This document shows, piece after piece, positions 17,525 through 25,872 of a stretch of 64,000 nucleotides of DNA. The notes under the pieces are model-generated. The model worked only from the letters and a program-made list of their open reading frames with translations. It was not told where the DNA came from and made no database searches. Position 1 is the stretch's first letter; each line of letters begins with the position of its first letter. The position numbers were made by a program, and so were the translations under genes. Source of the DNA: Streptomyces sp. NBC_00433 (GTDB lineage: Bacteria > Actinomycetota > Actinomycetes > Streptomycetales > Streptomycetaceae); assembly GCA_036015235.1 (NCBI GenBank), contig CP107926.1, forward strand, positions 7,608,001 to 7,672,000, in the 5' to 3' direction.

Positions 17525-18863
17525 CATCGAAGAGCCCGGCGAGGGAGCCGCCCCCCAGGTCGGCGAGACGCTGGTCGAGGCCGGCGGCCTCGAAGTGCAC
17601 TTCGGCCTGCGCGGCGGCCTGCTCGGCCGCCTCTCCGGCCGGGCCGGCGGCGCGGTCCGCGCCGTCGACGGCATCGACCTGACGCTGCGCAAGGGCGAGG
17701 TCCTCGGCCTGGTCGGCGAGTCCGGCTCCGGCAAGACCACCCTGGGCCGCACCCTGATCGGCCTGACCAAGGCCACCGCGGGCACCGTCCGCTACCGCGG
17801 CCAGGACATCACGGCGCTCGGTGAGCGCGGGCTGCGCCCGCTGCGCCGCCGGCTCCAGATGGTCTTCCAGGACCCGCACGCCTCGCTCAACCCGGCGATG
17901 GACATCCGCACCGCCGTCGGCCACCCGCTGCGCATCCACCAGCTGGTCGCCGACGAGCAGGAGTACGAGGCCAGGGTCGTCGACGCGCTGGAGCGGGTCG
18001 GCCTGACCCCGCCGGAGCGCTACCTCGGCAAATTCCCGGGCGACCTGTCCGGCGGCCAGAAGCAGCGTGCCGTCCTGGCCAGGGCGATCATCGCGGAACC
18101 CGAACTGCTCGTCGCCGACGAGCCGATCTCCATGCTGGACATGAGCGTCCGCGCCAAGATCCTCCAGCTGATGCTGGACCTCAAGCGCGATCTCGACCTC
18201 ACGTATGTCTACGTCACCCACGACCTGGCCAGCGCGAAGTTCTTCTGCGACACCATCGCGATCATGTACCTGGGCCGGATCGTGGAGTACGGGCCCACCG
18301 CGGAGGTCTTCGCCAACCCGCAGCACCCGTACACCGAGGCGCTGCTCGCCGCGATCCCCGAGCCCGACCCGGAGCGCGCGCTGCCGCGTGAACTGCCGCG
18401 CGGCGAGATCCCCGACGCCGCCAGGCCGCCGGTGGGCTGCGCCTTCCACCCGCGCTGCCCGGTCGCGGTGGAGGCGTGCGGCTGGGAGGCGCGAGACCTG
18501 CGCACCCTGCTGGAGAGCCGGTGGCTTGAACTCGCCCCCGAAGTGGCAACGCGGGAGAAATCCCTCTTCGCCGACGTCGATTCGCTCGCCGTCGAGGGCC
18601 TGAGCACCGTCGCAATAGCACCCGGCCGAGGCCACTCACCCGAAGATGTGTTGGAATATCTCCGGCATCTGCGCGAGGAGGCATCGGAAGCCGAGCCGCG
18701 TGAGCCGTTCTGGCGCGGCGTGGTGTCGTTGCACGCCGAAAACGGCCGGGCCGTGGTGGAGTTCGCGCCATCACGGGACCCGCGTCTCAGCCTGATTCCG
18801 GCCACCGGCGTGCAGGTGGCCTGCCATCTGCGTGAGCCCGTCGCGAGCACCACAGGTACATGA
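17508..18863 (+). CDS. Oligopeptide ABC transporter ATP-binding protein (DppF type) with C-terminal extension
   Basis: 451 residues. The TTG start at 17508 follows AAGGAG and lies 17 bp inside the previous gene. Walker A GESGSGKTT, signature LSGGQKQRAVLARA, Walker B LLVADEPISMLD and the C-terminal GCAFHPRCPVAVEACGW are present. DppF proteins usually end shortly after this cysteine block (about 330-350 residues). Here about 100 further residues follow, acidic at first and ending in a small beta-rich segment (FWRGVVSLHAENGRAVVEF). The extension has no family I recognise and may be regulatory. Confidence 0.92.
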   Translation: MLTKPDIEEPGEGAAPQVGETLVEAGGLEVHFGLRGGLLGRLSGRAGGAVRAVDGIDLTLRKGEVLGLVGESGSGKTTLGRTLIGLTKATAGTVRYRGQDITALGERGLRPLRRRLQMVFQDPHASLNPAMDIRTAVGHPLRIHQLVADEQEYEARVVDALERVGLTPPERYLGKFPGDLSGGQKQRAVLARAIIAEPELLVADEPISMLDMSVRAKILQLMLDLKRDLDLTYVYVTHDLASAKFFCDTIAIMYLGRIVEYGPTAEVFANPQHPYTEALLAAIPEPDPERALPRELPRGEIPDAARPPVGCAFHPRCPVAVEACGWEARDLRTLLESRWLELAPEVATREKSLFADVDSLAVEGLSTVAIAPGRGHSPEDVLEYLRHLREEASEAEPREPFWRGVVSLHAENGRAVVEFAPSRDPRLSLIPATGVQVACHLREPVASTTGT

Positions 18864-18889
18864 GCAGGATAAAGAGGAGAACGACGACG

Positions 18890-20485
18890 ATGAACCGCAA
18901 GCTTCTGGTGCTGCCCGCCCTGTTGGGCGTGATGACACCCCTGCTCACCGGGTGCGGCGGTTCCGGCGGGGGGAGCGGTGGCGGCAAGGCCATCGTCGTC
19001 GGCACCACCGACACCATCGAGCTGACCAAGGACAACCCGGCGCCGCTCGACCCCGCGACCTCGTACGACAGCGCCACCTGGAACGTCTTCTACAACACCT
19101 TCCAGATGCTGCTGACCTACCAGCGCGGCAGCACCACCCCGAGCCCGGACGCGGCCAAGGAGTGCCACTACACGGACGCCAGCGTGGTGACGTACCAGTG
19201 CACGATGCGCGGGGACCAGAAGTTCTCCAACGGCGACCCGATGACGGCGCAGGATGTGAAGTTCTCCGTCGACCGGATGCAGAAGATCAACTGGGCGGCC
19301 GGTCCCGCCACGCTGATATCCGGCGTCAAGTCGGTGGACGCGCCGGACGACAAGACGGTGGTCTTCCACCTCAAGGCGCCGGACGCGACCTTCCCCGCCA
19401 AGCTCGCCACCCCGGCCGCGGCGATCGTGGACAAGAAGGTCTACGCCGCCGACAAGCCCTACACCGGCTTCCGGCTGGTCGGCTCCGGCCCGTACACGCT
19501 GAATTCCTTCGTGCAGGCCAAGCAGGGCGACTTCTCCAAGAACTCGCACTACACCGGCTCCCTGAAGGTCAACAACAGCGCGATCGAACTGAAGCTGTTC
19601 ACCGACCCCCACAAGATGGAGTCCGCCCTGCGGGCCGGCTCCATCGACGTGATGGCCCGCACCCTGAGCCCGGACCAGATCGGCACCCTGCTCAGCAGCA
19701 ACGACCCGGACGTCAAGCTCACCGAGTCGCCCGGCGGCGAGGCGCGCTTCCTGTTCCTCAACACCGACTCGCCCGAGCTGAAGAACGTCGCGGTGCGCAG
19801 GGCGATGGCCCAGATCATCGACCGGCAGGCGATCACCCGCGACGTCTACAAGCGGACCGCCGACCCGCTGTACTCGGTGATCCCGCAGGGCATCACCACC
19901 CACACCAACTCGTTCTACAACACCTACAAGGACCCCTCGGTCCCGGCGGCCAAGGCCCTGCTGCACGACGCCGACATCACCGAGAAGGTCCCGCTGACCA
20001 TCAACTACCGCCGCGACGACGGCGGCACGATGAACGAGGCCGAGGCCAAGACGATCGCCCAGCAGCTCAACGCGAGCGGGCTGTTCGACGTCACGACCAA
20101 GAGCGAGCAGTGGAACACCTTCCTCAAGAAGGCCACCCAGCACGAATACGACGTCTTCGCCCTCAGCTGGCTGCCGGACTTCCCGGACCCGGACAACTAC
20201 ATCGCGCCGTTCTTCGACAAGGACAACTTCCTCGACCTCGCCTACAACAACAAGACGATCCAGGACCAGTTGCTGCCGGCCACCCGCAAGCAGGCCCAGC
20301 GCGGTGCCACGGCCATGGACTTCACCAAGGCGCAGAACCTGATCGCCTCTGACGTGCCGATGCTGCCGCTGTGGCAGGGCAAGCAGTACATCGCCGCCCG
20401 CAGCAACATCACCGGTGTCGAGTGGGCGCTGAACTCCTCGACCACCACCCAGTTCTGGGAGCTGGGCCGGGGCCAGAGCGGCTGA
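18890..20485 (+). CDS. Oligopeptide ABC transporter, substrate-binding lipoprotein 2
   Basis: 531 residues. Signal peptide with lipobox Cys22 (TPLLTGC), Gly-rich linker, then an SBP_bac_5 domain with SNGDPMTAQDVKFSVDRM and AVRRAMAQIIDRQAI. It is clearly related to binding protein 1 of this cluster, with the same C-terminal block VPMLPLWQGKQY, but diverged. An ATG at 18860 overlaps the upstream stop as ATGA; ATG 18890 is preferred because GAGGAG precedes it at good spacing and it begins a normal signal peptide. The two binding proteins probably widen the peptide range of one transporter. Confidence 0.93.
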   Translation: MNRKLLVLPALLGVMTPLLTGCGGSGGGSGGGKAIVVGTTDTIELTKDNPAPLDPATSYDSATWNVFYNTFQMLLTYQRGSTTPSPDAAKECHYTDASVVTYQCTMRGDQKFSNGDPMTAQDVKFSVDRMQKINWAAGPATLISGVKSVDAPDDKTVVFHLKAPDATFPAKLATPAAAIVDKKVYAADKPYTGFRLVGSGPYTLNSFVQAKQGDFSKNSHYTGSLKVNNSAIELKLFTDPHKMESALRAGSIDVMARTLSPDQIGTLLSSNDPDVKLTESPGGEARFLFLNTDSPELKNVAVRRAMAQIIDRQAITRDVYKRTADPLYSVIPQGITTHTNSFYNTYKDPSVPAAKALLHDADITEKVPLTINYRRDDGGTMNEAEAKTIAQQLNASGLFDVTTKSEQWNTFLKKATQHEYDVFALSWLPDFPDPDNYIAPFFDKDNFLDLAYNNKTIQDQLLPATRKQAQRGATAMDFTKAQNLIASDVPMLPLWQGKQYIAARSNITGVEWALNSSTTTQFWELGRGQSG

Positions 20486-20508
20486 CGCCCTCCGGAATCC
20501 CGGGAGTC

Positions 20509-20549
20509 GGGCCGCGGTCAGGACAACTGACCGCGGCCCGCCGCCTTTT
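20509..20549 (+). terminator. Rho-independent terminator after the oligopeptide operon
   Basis: GGGCCGCGGTCAG (20509-20521) pairs with CTGACCGCGGCCC (20527-20539) around a GACAA loop, followed by TTTT at 20546-20549. It separates the operon from the convergent response regulator gene. Confidence 0.85.
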
Positions 20550-20585
20550 CCGGCCGCTCAGCTCGCGCCTGGGAACGCTTGCGGC

Positions 20586-21257
20586 TCAGCTCGCGCCGGG
20601 GCGCACCAGACCGCTCTCGTAGGCGTAGACCGCGGCCTGCACCCGGTCGCGCAGGCCCAACTTGGTCAGCACATGCCCGACATGGGTCTTCACGGTGGTC
20701 TCCGAGACGAACAGCTCGGCGGCGATCTCCGCGTTGGACAACCCCCGGGCCACCAGCCTGAGCACCTCGACCTCGCGCTCGGTCAGGGTGTGCAGCGGCT
20801 GCGGCACCGACTCGTCACCGGACGGCAGCCGGCCCGCGTACTTGTCGAGCAGCCGCCGGGTGATGCTCGGCGCGAGCATCGCCTCACCCGCGGCCACCAC
20901 CCTGATCGCCTGCACCAGCTCGGCCGCCGGGGCGTCCTTGAGCAGGAAGCCGCTGGCGCCGGCCCGCAGCGCCTCGATCACGTACTCGTCGAGGTCGAAG
21001 GTGGTCAGCACCAGCACCTTCGCCGGCCCCGACCGGTCGGGCCCGGTGATCTGCCGGGTGGCCTCCACCCCGTCCATCCGGGGCATCCTGATGTCCATCA
21101 GCACCACATCGGGCTGCAGCGCCCGCACCTGGTCCAGCGCCTGCTGGCCGTCCCCGGCCTCACCGACCACCGCCAGGTCGGGCTCGGCCTCCAGGATCAT
21201 CCGGAAACCGGTACGCAGCAGGGGCTGATCGTCCACCAGCAGGACGCGGATCGCCAC
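20586..21257 (-). CDS. NarL/LuxR-family response regulator (orphan)
   Basis: 223 residues. The receiver domain (about 1-120) has the acidic pocket Asp9/Asp10, phospho-acceptor Asp55 in VVLMDIRMPRMDG and Lys in FLLKDAPA. The C-terminal LuxR helix-turn-helix (about 155-215) contains LTEREVEVLRLVARGLSN and the recognition helix SETTVKTHVGHVLTKLGL. GTG 21257 is chosen because GGAGGAG precedes it and the receiver begins there. No histidine kinase lies next to it, so its partner must be elsewhere. The stop is 20 bp downstream of the nuclease gene, suggesting co-transcription. Confidence 0.93.
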   Translation of the reverse strand: MAIRVLLVDDQPLLRTGFRMILEAEPDLAVVGEAGDGQQALDQVRALQPDVVLMDIRMPRMDGVEATRQITGPDRSGPAKVLVLTTFDLDEYVIEALRAGASGFLLKDAPAAELVQAIRVVAAGEAMLAPSITRRLLDKYAGRLPSGDESVPQPLHTLTEREVEVLRLVARGLSNAEIAAELFVSETTVKTHVGHVLTKLGLRDRVQAAVYAYESGLVRPGAS

Positions 21258-21276
21258 GGGTACTCCTCCGTCTTCG

Positions 21277-22149
21277 CTAGACCGGACCATTCTCGCCCAC
21301 CAGGGGCAGGACACCGGCTGTCGCCGCCAGCGGATAGGGTGGCGGAGTCCCGCCGAATTCCGGGCAGAACGCCTGGTGGTCGCACCAGCCGCACAGCGGG
21401 GTGCGGCGCGGCCGCCAGTCGCCGCTCTCCGTCGCCGCCCTGATCGCCTCCCACAGCGCCAGCAGCTTGCGCTCGGTACGCAGCAGGTCCGCCTCCGACG
21501 GGTCGTACGTCAGCACGTCCCCGCTGCCCAGATACACCAGCTGCAGCCGCCGCGGCACCACCCCGCGCAGCCGCCACAGCACCAGCGCGTAGAACGACAT
21601 CTGGAACATCGGCTCGTCTTTGTACTCCGGGCGCGGGGCCTTGCCGGTCTTGTAGTCCACCACCCGCAGGTCGCCGGTGGCCGGCGCGACGTCCAGCCGG
21701 TCGACATAGCCGCGCAGCGTCAGCCCCGACTCCAGCACCGTCTCCACGTACAGCTCGCGCTCCGCCGGTTCGAGCCGGGTCGGGTCCTCCAGGGTGAACC
21801 AGCGGTCCACCAGGGCGCGGGCGCTGTCCAGCCAGCCGGCCAGCGCCGCCGGCTCCGCCGCGTCGAACAGCACGGAGAGCTCGGGCCTGGCCGCCAGCAG
21901 CCGCTGCCACTCGCCGGGCACCAGGTCCCTGGCCCGCTCGGCGGTGCGGTCCGCCGCCGGGGCGTCGAAGAGCCGCTCCAGCACGGCGTGGACGACCGTG
22001 CCGCGGGTCGCCGCCTGGGTCGGCTTCTCCGGCAGCCGGTCGATCACCCGCAGCCGGTAGAGCAGCGGGCAGCGCATGAAGTCGGCCGCGCGCGACGGCG
22101 ACAGCGACGTCGGCGGTCGCGGCGGAATGCTCTCGGTGCTGGTCCCCAT
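21277..22149 (-). CDS. RecB-family PD-(D/E)XK nuclease with probable Fe-S cluster
   Basis: 290 residues. The nuclease core shows LSPSRAADFMRCPLLYRLR near the N-terminus (about residue 21 on), a conserved GTVVHAVLERLF helix, the catalytic strand GDLRVVDYKTGKAPR, and a C-terminal cysteine group CGWCDHQAFC. One N-terminal cysteine plus CxxCx5C matches the AddB/Cas4-like arrangement that holds a 4Fe-4S cluster next to the nuclease. This stand-alone form is common in actinobacteria; its exact DNA-repair role is not known. ATG 22149 begins the conserved part. It is upstream of the response regulator on the same strand. Confidence 0.85.
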   Translation of the reverse strand: MGTSTESIPPRPPTSLSPSRAADFMRCPLLYRLRVIDRLPEKPTQAATRGTVVHAVLERLFDAPAADRTAERARDLVPGEWQRLLAARPELSVLFDAAEPAALAGWLDSARALVDRWFTLEDPTRLEPAERELYVETVLESGLTLRGYVDRLDVAPATGDLRVVDYKTGKAPRPEYKDEPMFQMSFYALVLWRLRGVVPRRLQLVYLGSGDVLTYDPSEADLLRTERKLLALWEAIRAATESGDWRPRRTPLCGWCDHQAFCPEFGGTPPPYPLAATAGVLPLVGENGPV

Positions 22150-22274
22150 GGGGCACGACCCTACGGCCTGCCACCGACAAGCCGGTGCCCGCCGGGCGTA
22201 ACGGCGCAATAGCATGGCAGCGAGGCCTCGATCCGAGCGATCGGTACGAGGTCGGTTCCGAACGAGGGGAAGCA

Positions 22275-23495
22275 GTGAGCGAGAGCGGTCGGCCGCCGTC
22301 CCGGAAGAGCGACGCCCCTGGCCAGAACGGCGACCCCGGCACCTCCGCGCGAGGGCCCGGCGGCGGGATCCTGATGGGCCGCTTCTTCGGCGTGCCCATC
22401 TACGTGGCTCCCAGCTGGTTCCTGGTCGCGGCCCTGATCACCTGGGTCTTCGGCGACCAGCTCGACACCGTGCTGCCCGACCTCGGCGGGATCCGCTACC
22501 TCGTGTCGCTGTTCTTCGCGGTGGCCTTCTACGCCTCGGTGCTGGTCCACGAGCTGGCGCACACCGTGGCCGCGCTGCGCTTCAAGCTGCCCGTACGGCG
22601 TATCCAGCTGCAGTTCTTCGGCGGCGTCTCGGAGATCGAGAAGGAGTCCGACACCCCTGGCAGGGAGTTCGTGCTGGCCTTCGTCGGGCCGCTGCTCTCG
22701 CTGGTCCTCGCCGGCGTCTTCTTCGGCGGCATGCAGCTGGTCGAGTCCGGGACGGTGCCCGGGGTGCTGCTCGCCGGGCTGATGATCAGCAACCTGATCG
22801 TGGCGATCTTCAACTTCCTGCCCGGCCTGCCGCTCGACGGCGGCCGCATGCTGCGGGCCGTGGTCTGGAAGATCAGCGGCAAGGCCATGACCGGCACGGT
22901 CGCCGCGGCCTGGGTCGGCCGCGGGCTCGCCCTCGCGGTGCTCATCGGGCTGCCGATGCTCTCCTACGCCCGGGACGGCGACAGCGGCGGCTCCGGCTTC
23001 GACTCGCTCACCGACGCGCTGCTCGCCGCGATCCTGGCCGCCATCATCTGGACCGGCGCCGGCAACAGCCTGCGGATGGCCAGGCTCCGCGAGCGGCTGC
23101 CCGACCTGCGCGCCCGCACCCTGACCCGCAGGGCCGTCCCGGTCTCCTCCGACACCCCCCTGTCCGAGGCGCTGCGCCAGGCCAACGAGGCCGGCGCCAG
23201 GGCCCTGGTCGTGGTCGACGGCCGCGGCGCCCCCATGGCGCTCGTCCGCGAGTCCGCGATCGTCACCATCCCCGAGCACCGCCGCCCCTGGGTCGCGGTC
23301 AGCGGCCTCGCCCAGGACCTCACCCCGGGTATGCGGGTCTCCGCGGAACTGGCAGGCGAAGCCCTGCTCGACACCCTGCGGGCCACTCCCTCCACCGAAT
23401 ACCTGGTGGTCGAGCCGACCGGTGAGATTTTCGGCGTGCTGGCCACCTCCGACGTCGAGAAGGCCTTCCTGGCCGCCATGTCGCGCCCTTCCTGA
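22275..23495 (+). CDS. Site-2-type M50 zinc metalloprotease with two CBS domains
   Basis: 406 residues. An intramembrane protease: the zinc motif HELAH is at residues 92-96 in a membrane helix, and the third ligand lies in the motif FNFLPGLPLDGGRML (about residue 190). After about six membrane segments, two CBS repeats (about 280-400) may bind an adenine nucleotide and gate the enzyme. GTG 22275 is preceded by GAGGGGA. Divergent from the nuclease gene. The substrate (perhaps an anti-sigma factor) is unknown. Confidence 0.92.
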   Translation: MSESGRPPSRKSDAPGQNGDPGTSARGPGGGILMGRFFGVPIYVAPSWFLVAALITWVFGDQLDTVLPDLGGIRYLVSLFFAVAFYASVLVHELAHTVAALRFKLPVRRIQLQFFGGVSEIEKESDTPGREFVLAFVGPLLSLVLAGVFFGGMQLVESGTVPGVLLAGLMISNLIVAIFNFLPGLPLDGGRMLRAVVWKISGKAMTGTVAAAWVGRGLALAVLIGLPMLSYARDGDSGGSGFDSLTDALLAAILAAIIWTGAGNSLRMARLRERLPDLRARTLTRRAVPVSSDTPLSEALRQANEAGARALVVVDGRGAPMALVRESAIVTIPEHRRPWVAVSGLAQDLTPGMRVSAELAGEALLDTLRATPSTEYLVVEPTGEIFGVLATSDVEKAFLAAMSRPS

Positions 23496-23580
23496 GCGGC
23501 CCGCGCCGGGCGCCCGCCAGGCCCTCCGGCGGCGGACTCGCCGGTCAGGGGCGGCGGAAAAGCCCGATAAGGTGATCCCC

Positions 23581-24492
23581 ATGTCCGAACCGACCGGTGC
23601 CGCCCGCCGACGCGGGCCCTTCAAAGTCGGGGACCAGGTCCAGCTCACCGACCCCAAGGGACGCCACTACACCTTCACGCTCGAAGCCGGGAAGCAGTTC
23701 CACACCCACAAGGGTGCCTTCCCGCACGACGAGCTGATCGGTGCTCCCGAGGGCAGCGTGGTCCGAACCACGGGAAACGTCGCCTATCTCGCGCTGCGCC
23801 CGCTGCTCCCCGACTACGTCCTGTCCATGCCCCGCGGGGCCGCCGTGGTCTACCCCAAGGACGCGGGGCAGATCCTGGCGATGGCCGACATCTTCGCCGG
23901 CGCCCGCGTGGTCGAGGCCGGCGTCGGCTCCGGATCGCTGAGCAGCTTCCTGCTGCGGGCGATCGGCGACCACGGGATGCTGCACAGCTACGAGCGCCGC
24001 GCGGACTTCGCCGAGATCGCCACCCAGAACGTCGAGCGCTACTTCGGCGGCCCGCACCCCGCCTGGCAGCTCACCGTCGGCGACCTCCAGGACCACCTGT
24101 CCGACACCGACGTGGACCGCGTGATCCTGGACATGCTGGCGCCCTGGGAGTGCCTGGAGCCCGTCTCCAAGGCCCTGGTGCCCGGCGGCATCCTGTGCGC
24201 CTACGTGGCCACCACGACGCAGCTGGCACGTACCGTCGAGGCGATCAGGGAGCACGGCAGCTTCAACGAGCCGGCCGCCTGGGAGACCATGGTCCGCACC
24301 TGGCACGTCGAGGGCCTCGCCGTCCGCCCCGACCACCGGATGATCGGACACACCGGCTTCCTGCTCACCGCCCGCCGGCTCGCCGACGGAGTGGAGCCCC
24401 CGCTGCGCCGCCGCCGGCCCGCCAAGGGCGCCTACGGCGAGGACTACACCGGACCGGGCAGCGCGAGCGGCGGCGCCGGCACCGACCGCTGA
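23581..24492 (+). CDS. trmI: tRNA (adenine-58-N1)-methyltransferase (TrmI type)
   Basis: 303 residues. It methylates A58 in the T-loop of tRNA using AdoMet, normally as a homotetramer. The N-terminal beta domain starts FKVGDQVQLTDPKGRHYTF; the AdoMet-binding motif VVEAGVGSGSLSSFLLRAIG is at about residues 110-129, followed by HSYERRADFAEIA and DRVILDMLAPWE. ATG 23581 begins the conserved N-terminus. It lies upstream of the arc region, as in other actinobacteria, and is followed by a strong terminator. Confidence 0.93.
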   Translation: MSEPTGAARRRGPFKVGDQVQLTDPKGRHYTFTLEAGKQFHTHKGAFPHDELIGAPEGSVVRTTGNVAYLALRPLLPDYVLSMPRGAAVVYPKDAGQILAMADIFAGARVVEAGVGSGSLSSFLLRAIGDHGMLHSYERRADFAEIATQNVERYFGGPHPAWQLTVGDLQDHLSDTDVDRVILDMLAPWECLEPVSKALVPGGILCAYVATTTQLARTVEAIREHGSFNEPAAWETMVRTWHVEGLAVRPDHRMIGHTGFLLTARRLADGVEPPLRRRRPAKGAYGEDYTGPGSASGGAGTDR

Positions 24493-24530
24493 GTCCGCCG
24501 GAGCGGGTGGTTTTCGGCCAACTTCGCCAA

Positions 24531-24575
24531 GCCGCCGCCGGTTTGTCCGTTCCGGACAGCCGGCGGCGGCTTTTT
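24531..24575 (+). terminator. Strong Rho-independent terminator after trmI
   Basis: A long nested hairpin: GCCGCCGCCGG (24531-24541) pairs with the mirrored GC-rich arm ending at 24570, with an inner TGTCCG/CGGACA helix, followed directly by TTTTT (24571-24575). Confidence 0.9.
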
Positions 24576-24676
24576 CACGGCCCGGCCGCGGCTCGGCGGC
24601 CCCCGCCGAGACGGCCCGATGTGACGTGTGGCACGATGCTGGCCAATCCCGCAGAACGACCCCAGGAGACAGGCGA

Positions 24677-25276
24677 GTGCAGCCGTCCGCAGGCCAGGAG
24701 TTTCCGCACACCCGCACCCGCGGCGTCCACTGGATCAGTACGGCCGCCGCCCTCGGCGCCGTGGTCGCCGCGGTGGCCCTGGTCCAGCCCGCCGACGCCT
24801 CGCCCGGCAAGCCGGCCGCCGCGGGCCGCGCCCCGGCCGCGGGCAGCACCCACGCCGCACCGGTCGCACCCCCCGACCCGGCCGCCGCGACCTACCCGCT
24901 GAACTGCGGGGACGGCGTGAAGACCGATGTGGTCGGCAAGGTCTCCGGCGACCTGGACGGCGACGGCCGCCCCGAGACCGCCGTGGTGGTGCGCTGCCAC
25001 ACCGACACCGGCACCCCGCCCAGCGGCGTCTACGTCCTGTCCGCGCCCACGGCCGCGGGCGGCCCGCCGCGGATCGCCGTCACCCTGGTCAAGCCGGAGG
25101 ACAACCGGCAGATCAGCGGTTTCCGCCTGGAGGGCCGCACCGTCAAGGCCACCGTGCTCGGCTTCTCCTCGGACAGCGTCCCGCAGTGCTGCCCCGACCT
25201 GCGCCGCGACTACTCCTGGGAGTGGCGGGACGGCCGCTACGTGGCCCTCCCCGGACCCGCGGGCACCAGCGTCTGA
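24677..25276 (+). CDS. Secreted protein of unknown function
   Basis: 199 residues. A hydrophobic N-terminal segment (WISTAAALGAVVAAVALV, about residues 19-36) ends in a signal-peptidase-like site (PADAS). An Ala/Pro-rich linker leads to a compact domain beginning LNCGDGVKTDVVGKVSGDLDGDG, with a DxDxDG calcium-loop-like element, and ending near VPQCCPDLRRDYSWEWRDG. I do not recognise a function. GTG 24677 has AGGAG nine bases upstream; an ATG at 24626 would add residues before the signal. Confidence 0.72.
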   Translation: MQPSAGQEFPHTRTRGVHWISTAAALGAVVAAVALVQPADASPGKPAAAGRAPAAGSTHAAPVAPPDPAAATYPLNCGDGVKTDVVGKVSGDLDGDGRPETAVVVRCHTDTGTPPSGVYVLSAPTAAGGPPRIAVTLVKPEDNRQISGFRLEGRTVKATVLGFSSDSVPQCCPDLRRDYSWEWRDGRYVALPGPAGTSV

Positions 25277-25340
25277 GCGCCGCCGCCCGGCTCCCTCACG
25301 ACACCCGCGGCCGCGCCTTCGCACCGCACCCGCCGCGGGC

Positions 25341-25631
25341 TCATTCCGCGTCGGGCCCGTAGACCTCGACGCGGTCCGCCGCCCGCCGCACATGGATGCA
25401 GTCGCCGGGGCACTCCTTGGCCGAATCCACCACATCCCGCAGCAAAGCCACCGGGACGGGTACGGTGGCACCAGCGGCCTGCCGCAGCTCGTCGTCGTCA
25501 CCCTTCACATAGGCGAGGCCGTCGATGTCCAGCTCGAAGACCTCCGGCGCGTACTGCACACAGATCCCGTCGCCGGTGCACAGGTCCTGGTCGATCCAGA
25601 CCTCGAGTGCTTCGGCCGTCTCGTTGCTCAC
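25341..25631 (-). CDS. Single-cluster ferredoxin
   Basis: 96 residues. Cysteines occur as CTGDGIC (Cys18, Cys24) and CPGDC near the C-terminus. The CxxCxxC of two-cluster ferredoxins is replaced by Cx5C, the pattern of actinobacterial [3Fe-4S]/[4Fe-4S] electron donors for cytochrome P450. The ends are acidic. GTG start at 25631. No P450 or reductase gene is adjacent, so its partner is unknown. It is divergent from arc across 241 bp, an arrangement I recall as conserved next to arc in Streptomyces. Confidence 0.85.
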   Translation of the reverse strand: MSNETAEALEVWIDQDLCTGDGICVQYAPEVFELDIDGLAYVKGDDDELRQAAGATVPVPVALLRDVVDSAKECPGDCIHVRRAADRVEVYGPDAE

Positions 25632-25872
25632 GGAAACTCATCCCTGCCGTTGGTCGTTCGGGAAGCAACCGCCCTGTCCGGCTGTTGACCGAATCGACGA
25701 TACAACCGGCGGCTTTCCGGGCGTGCTCGGTGGGTATCTCAGTGGCGGAGGGACGTACGCAAGGGTGAAGATCGGACACACCGCGATCGTCTTTGTGATC
25801 TAGGGGTTTCAACCCCCACCGGCCCAGGTAGGGTCTGGAAACGTCCAGCTCCCCTTGGAGGAGGTGAGGACC

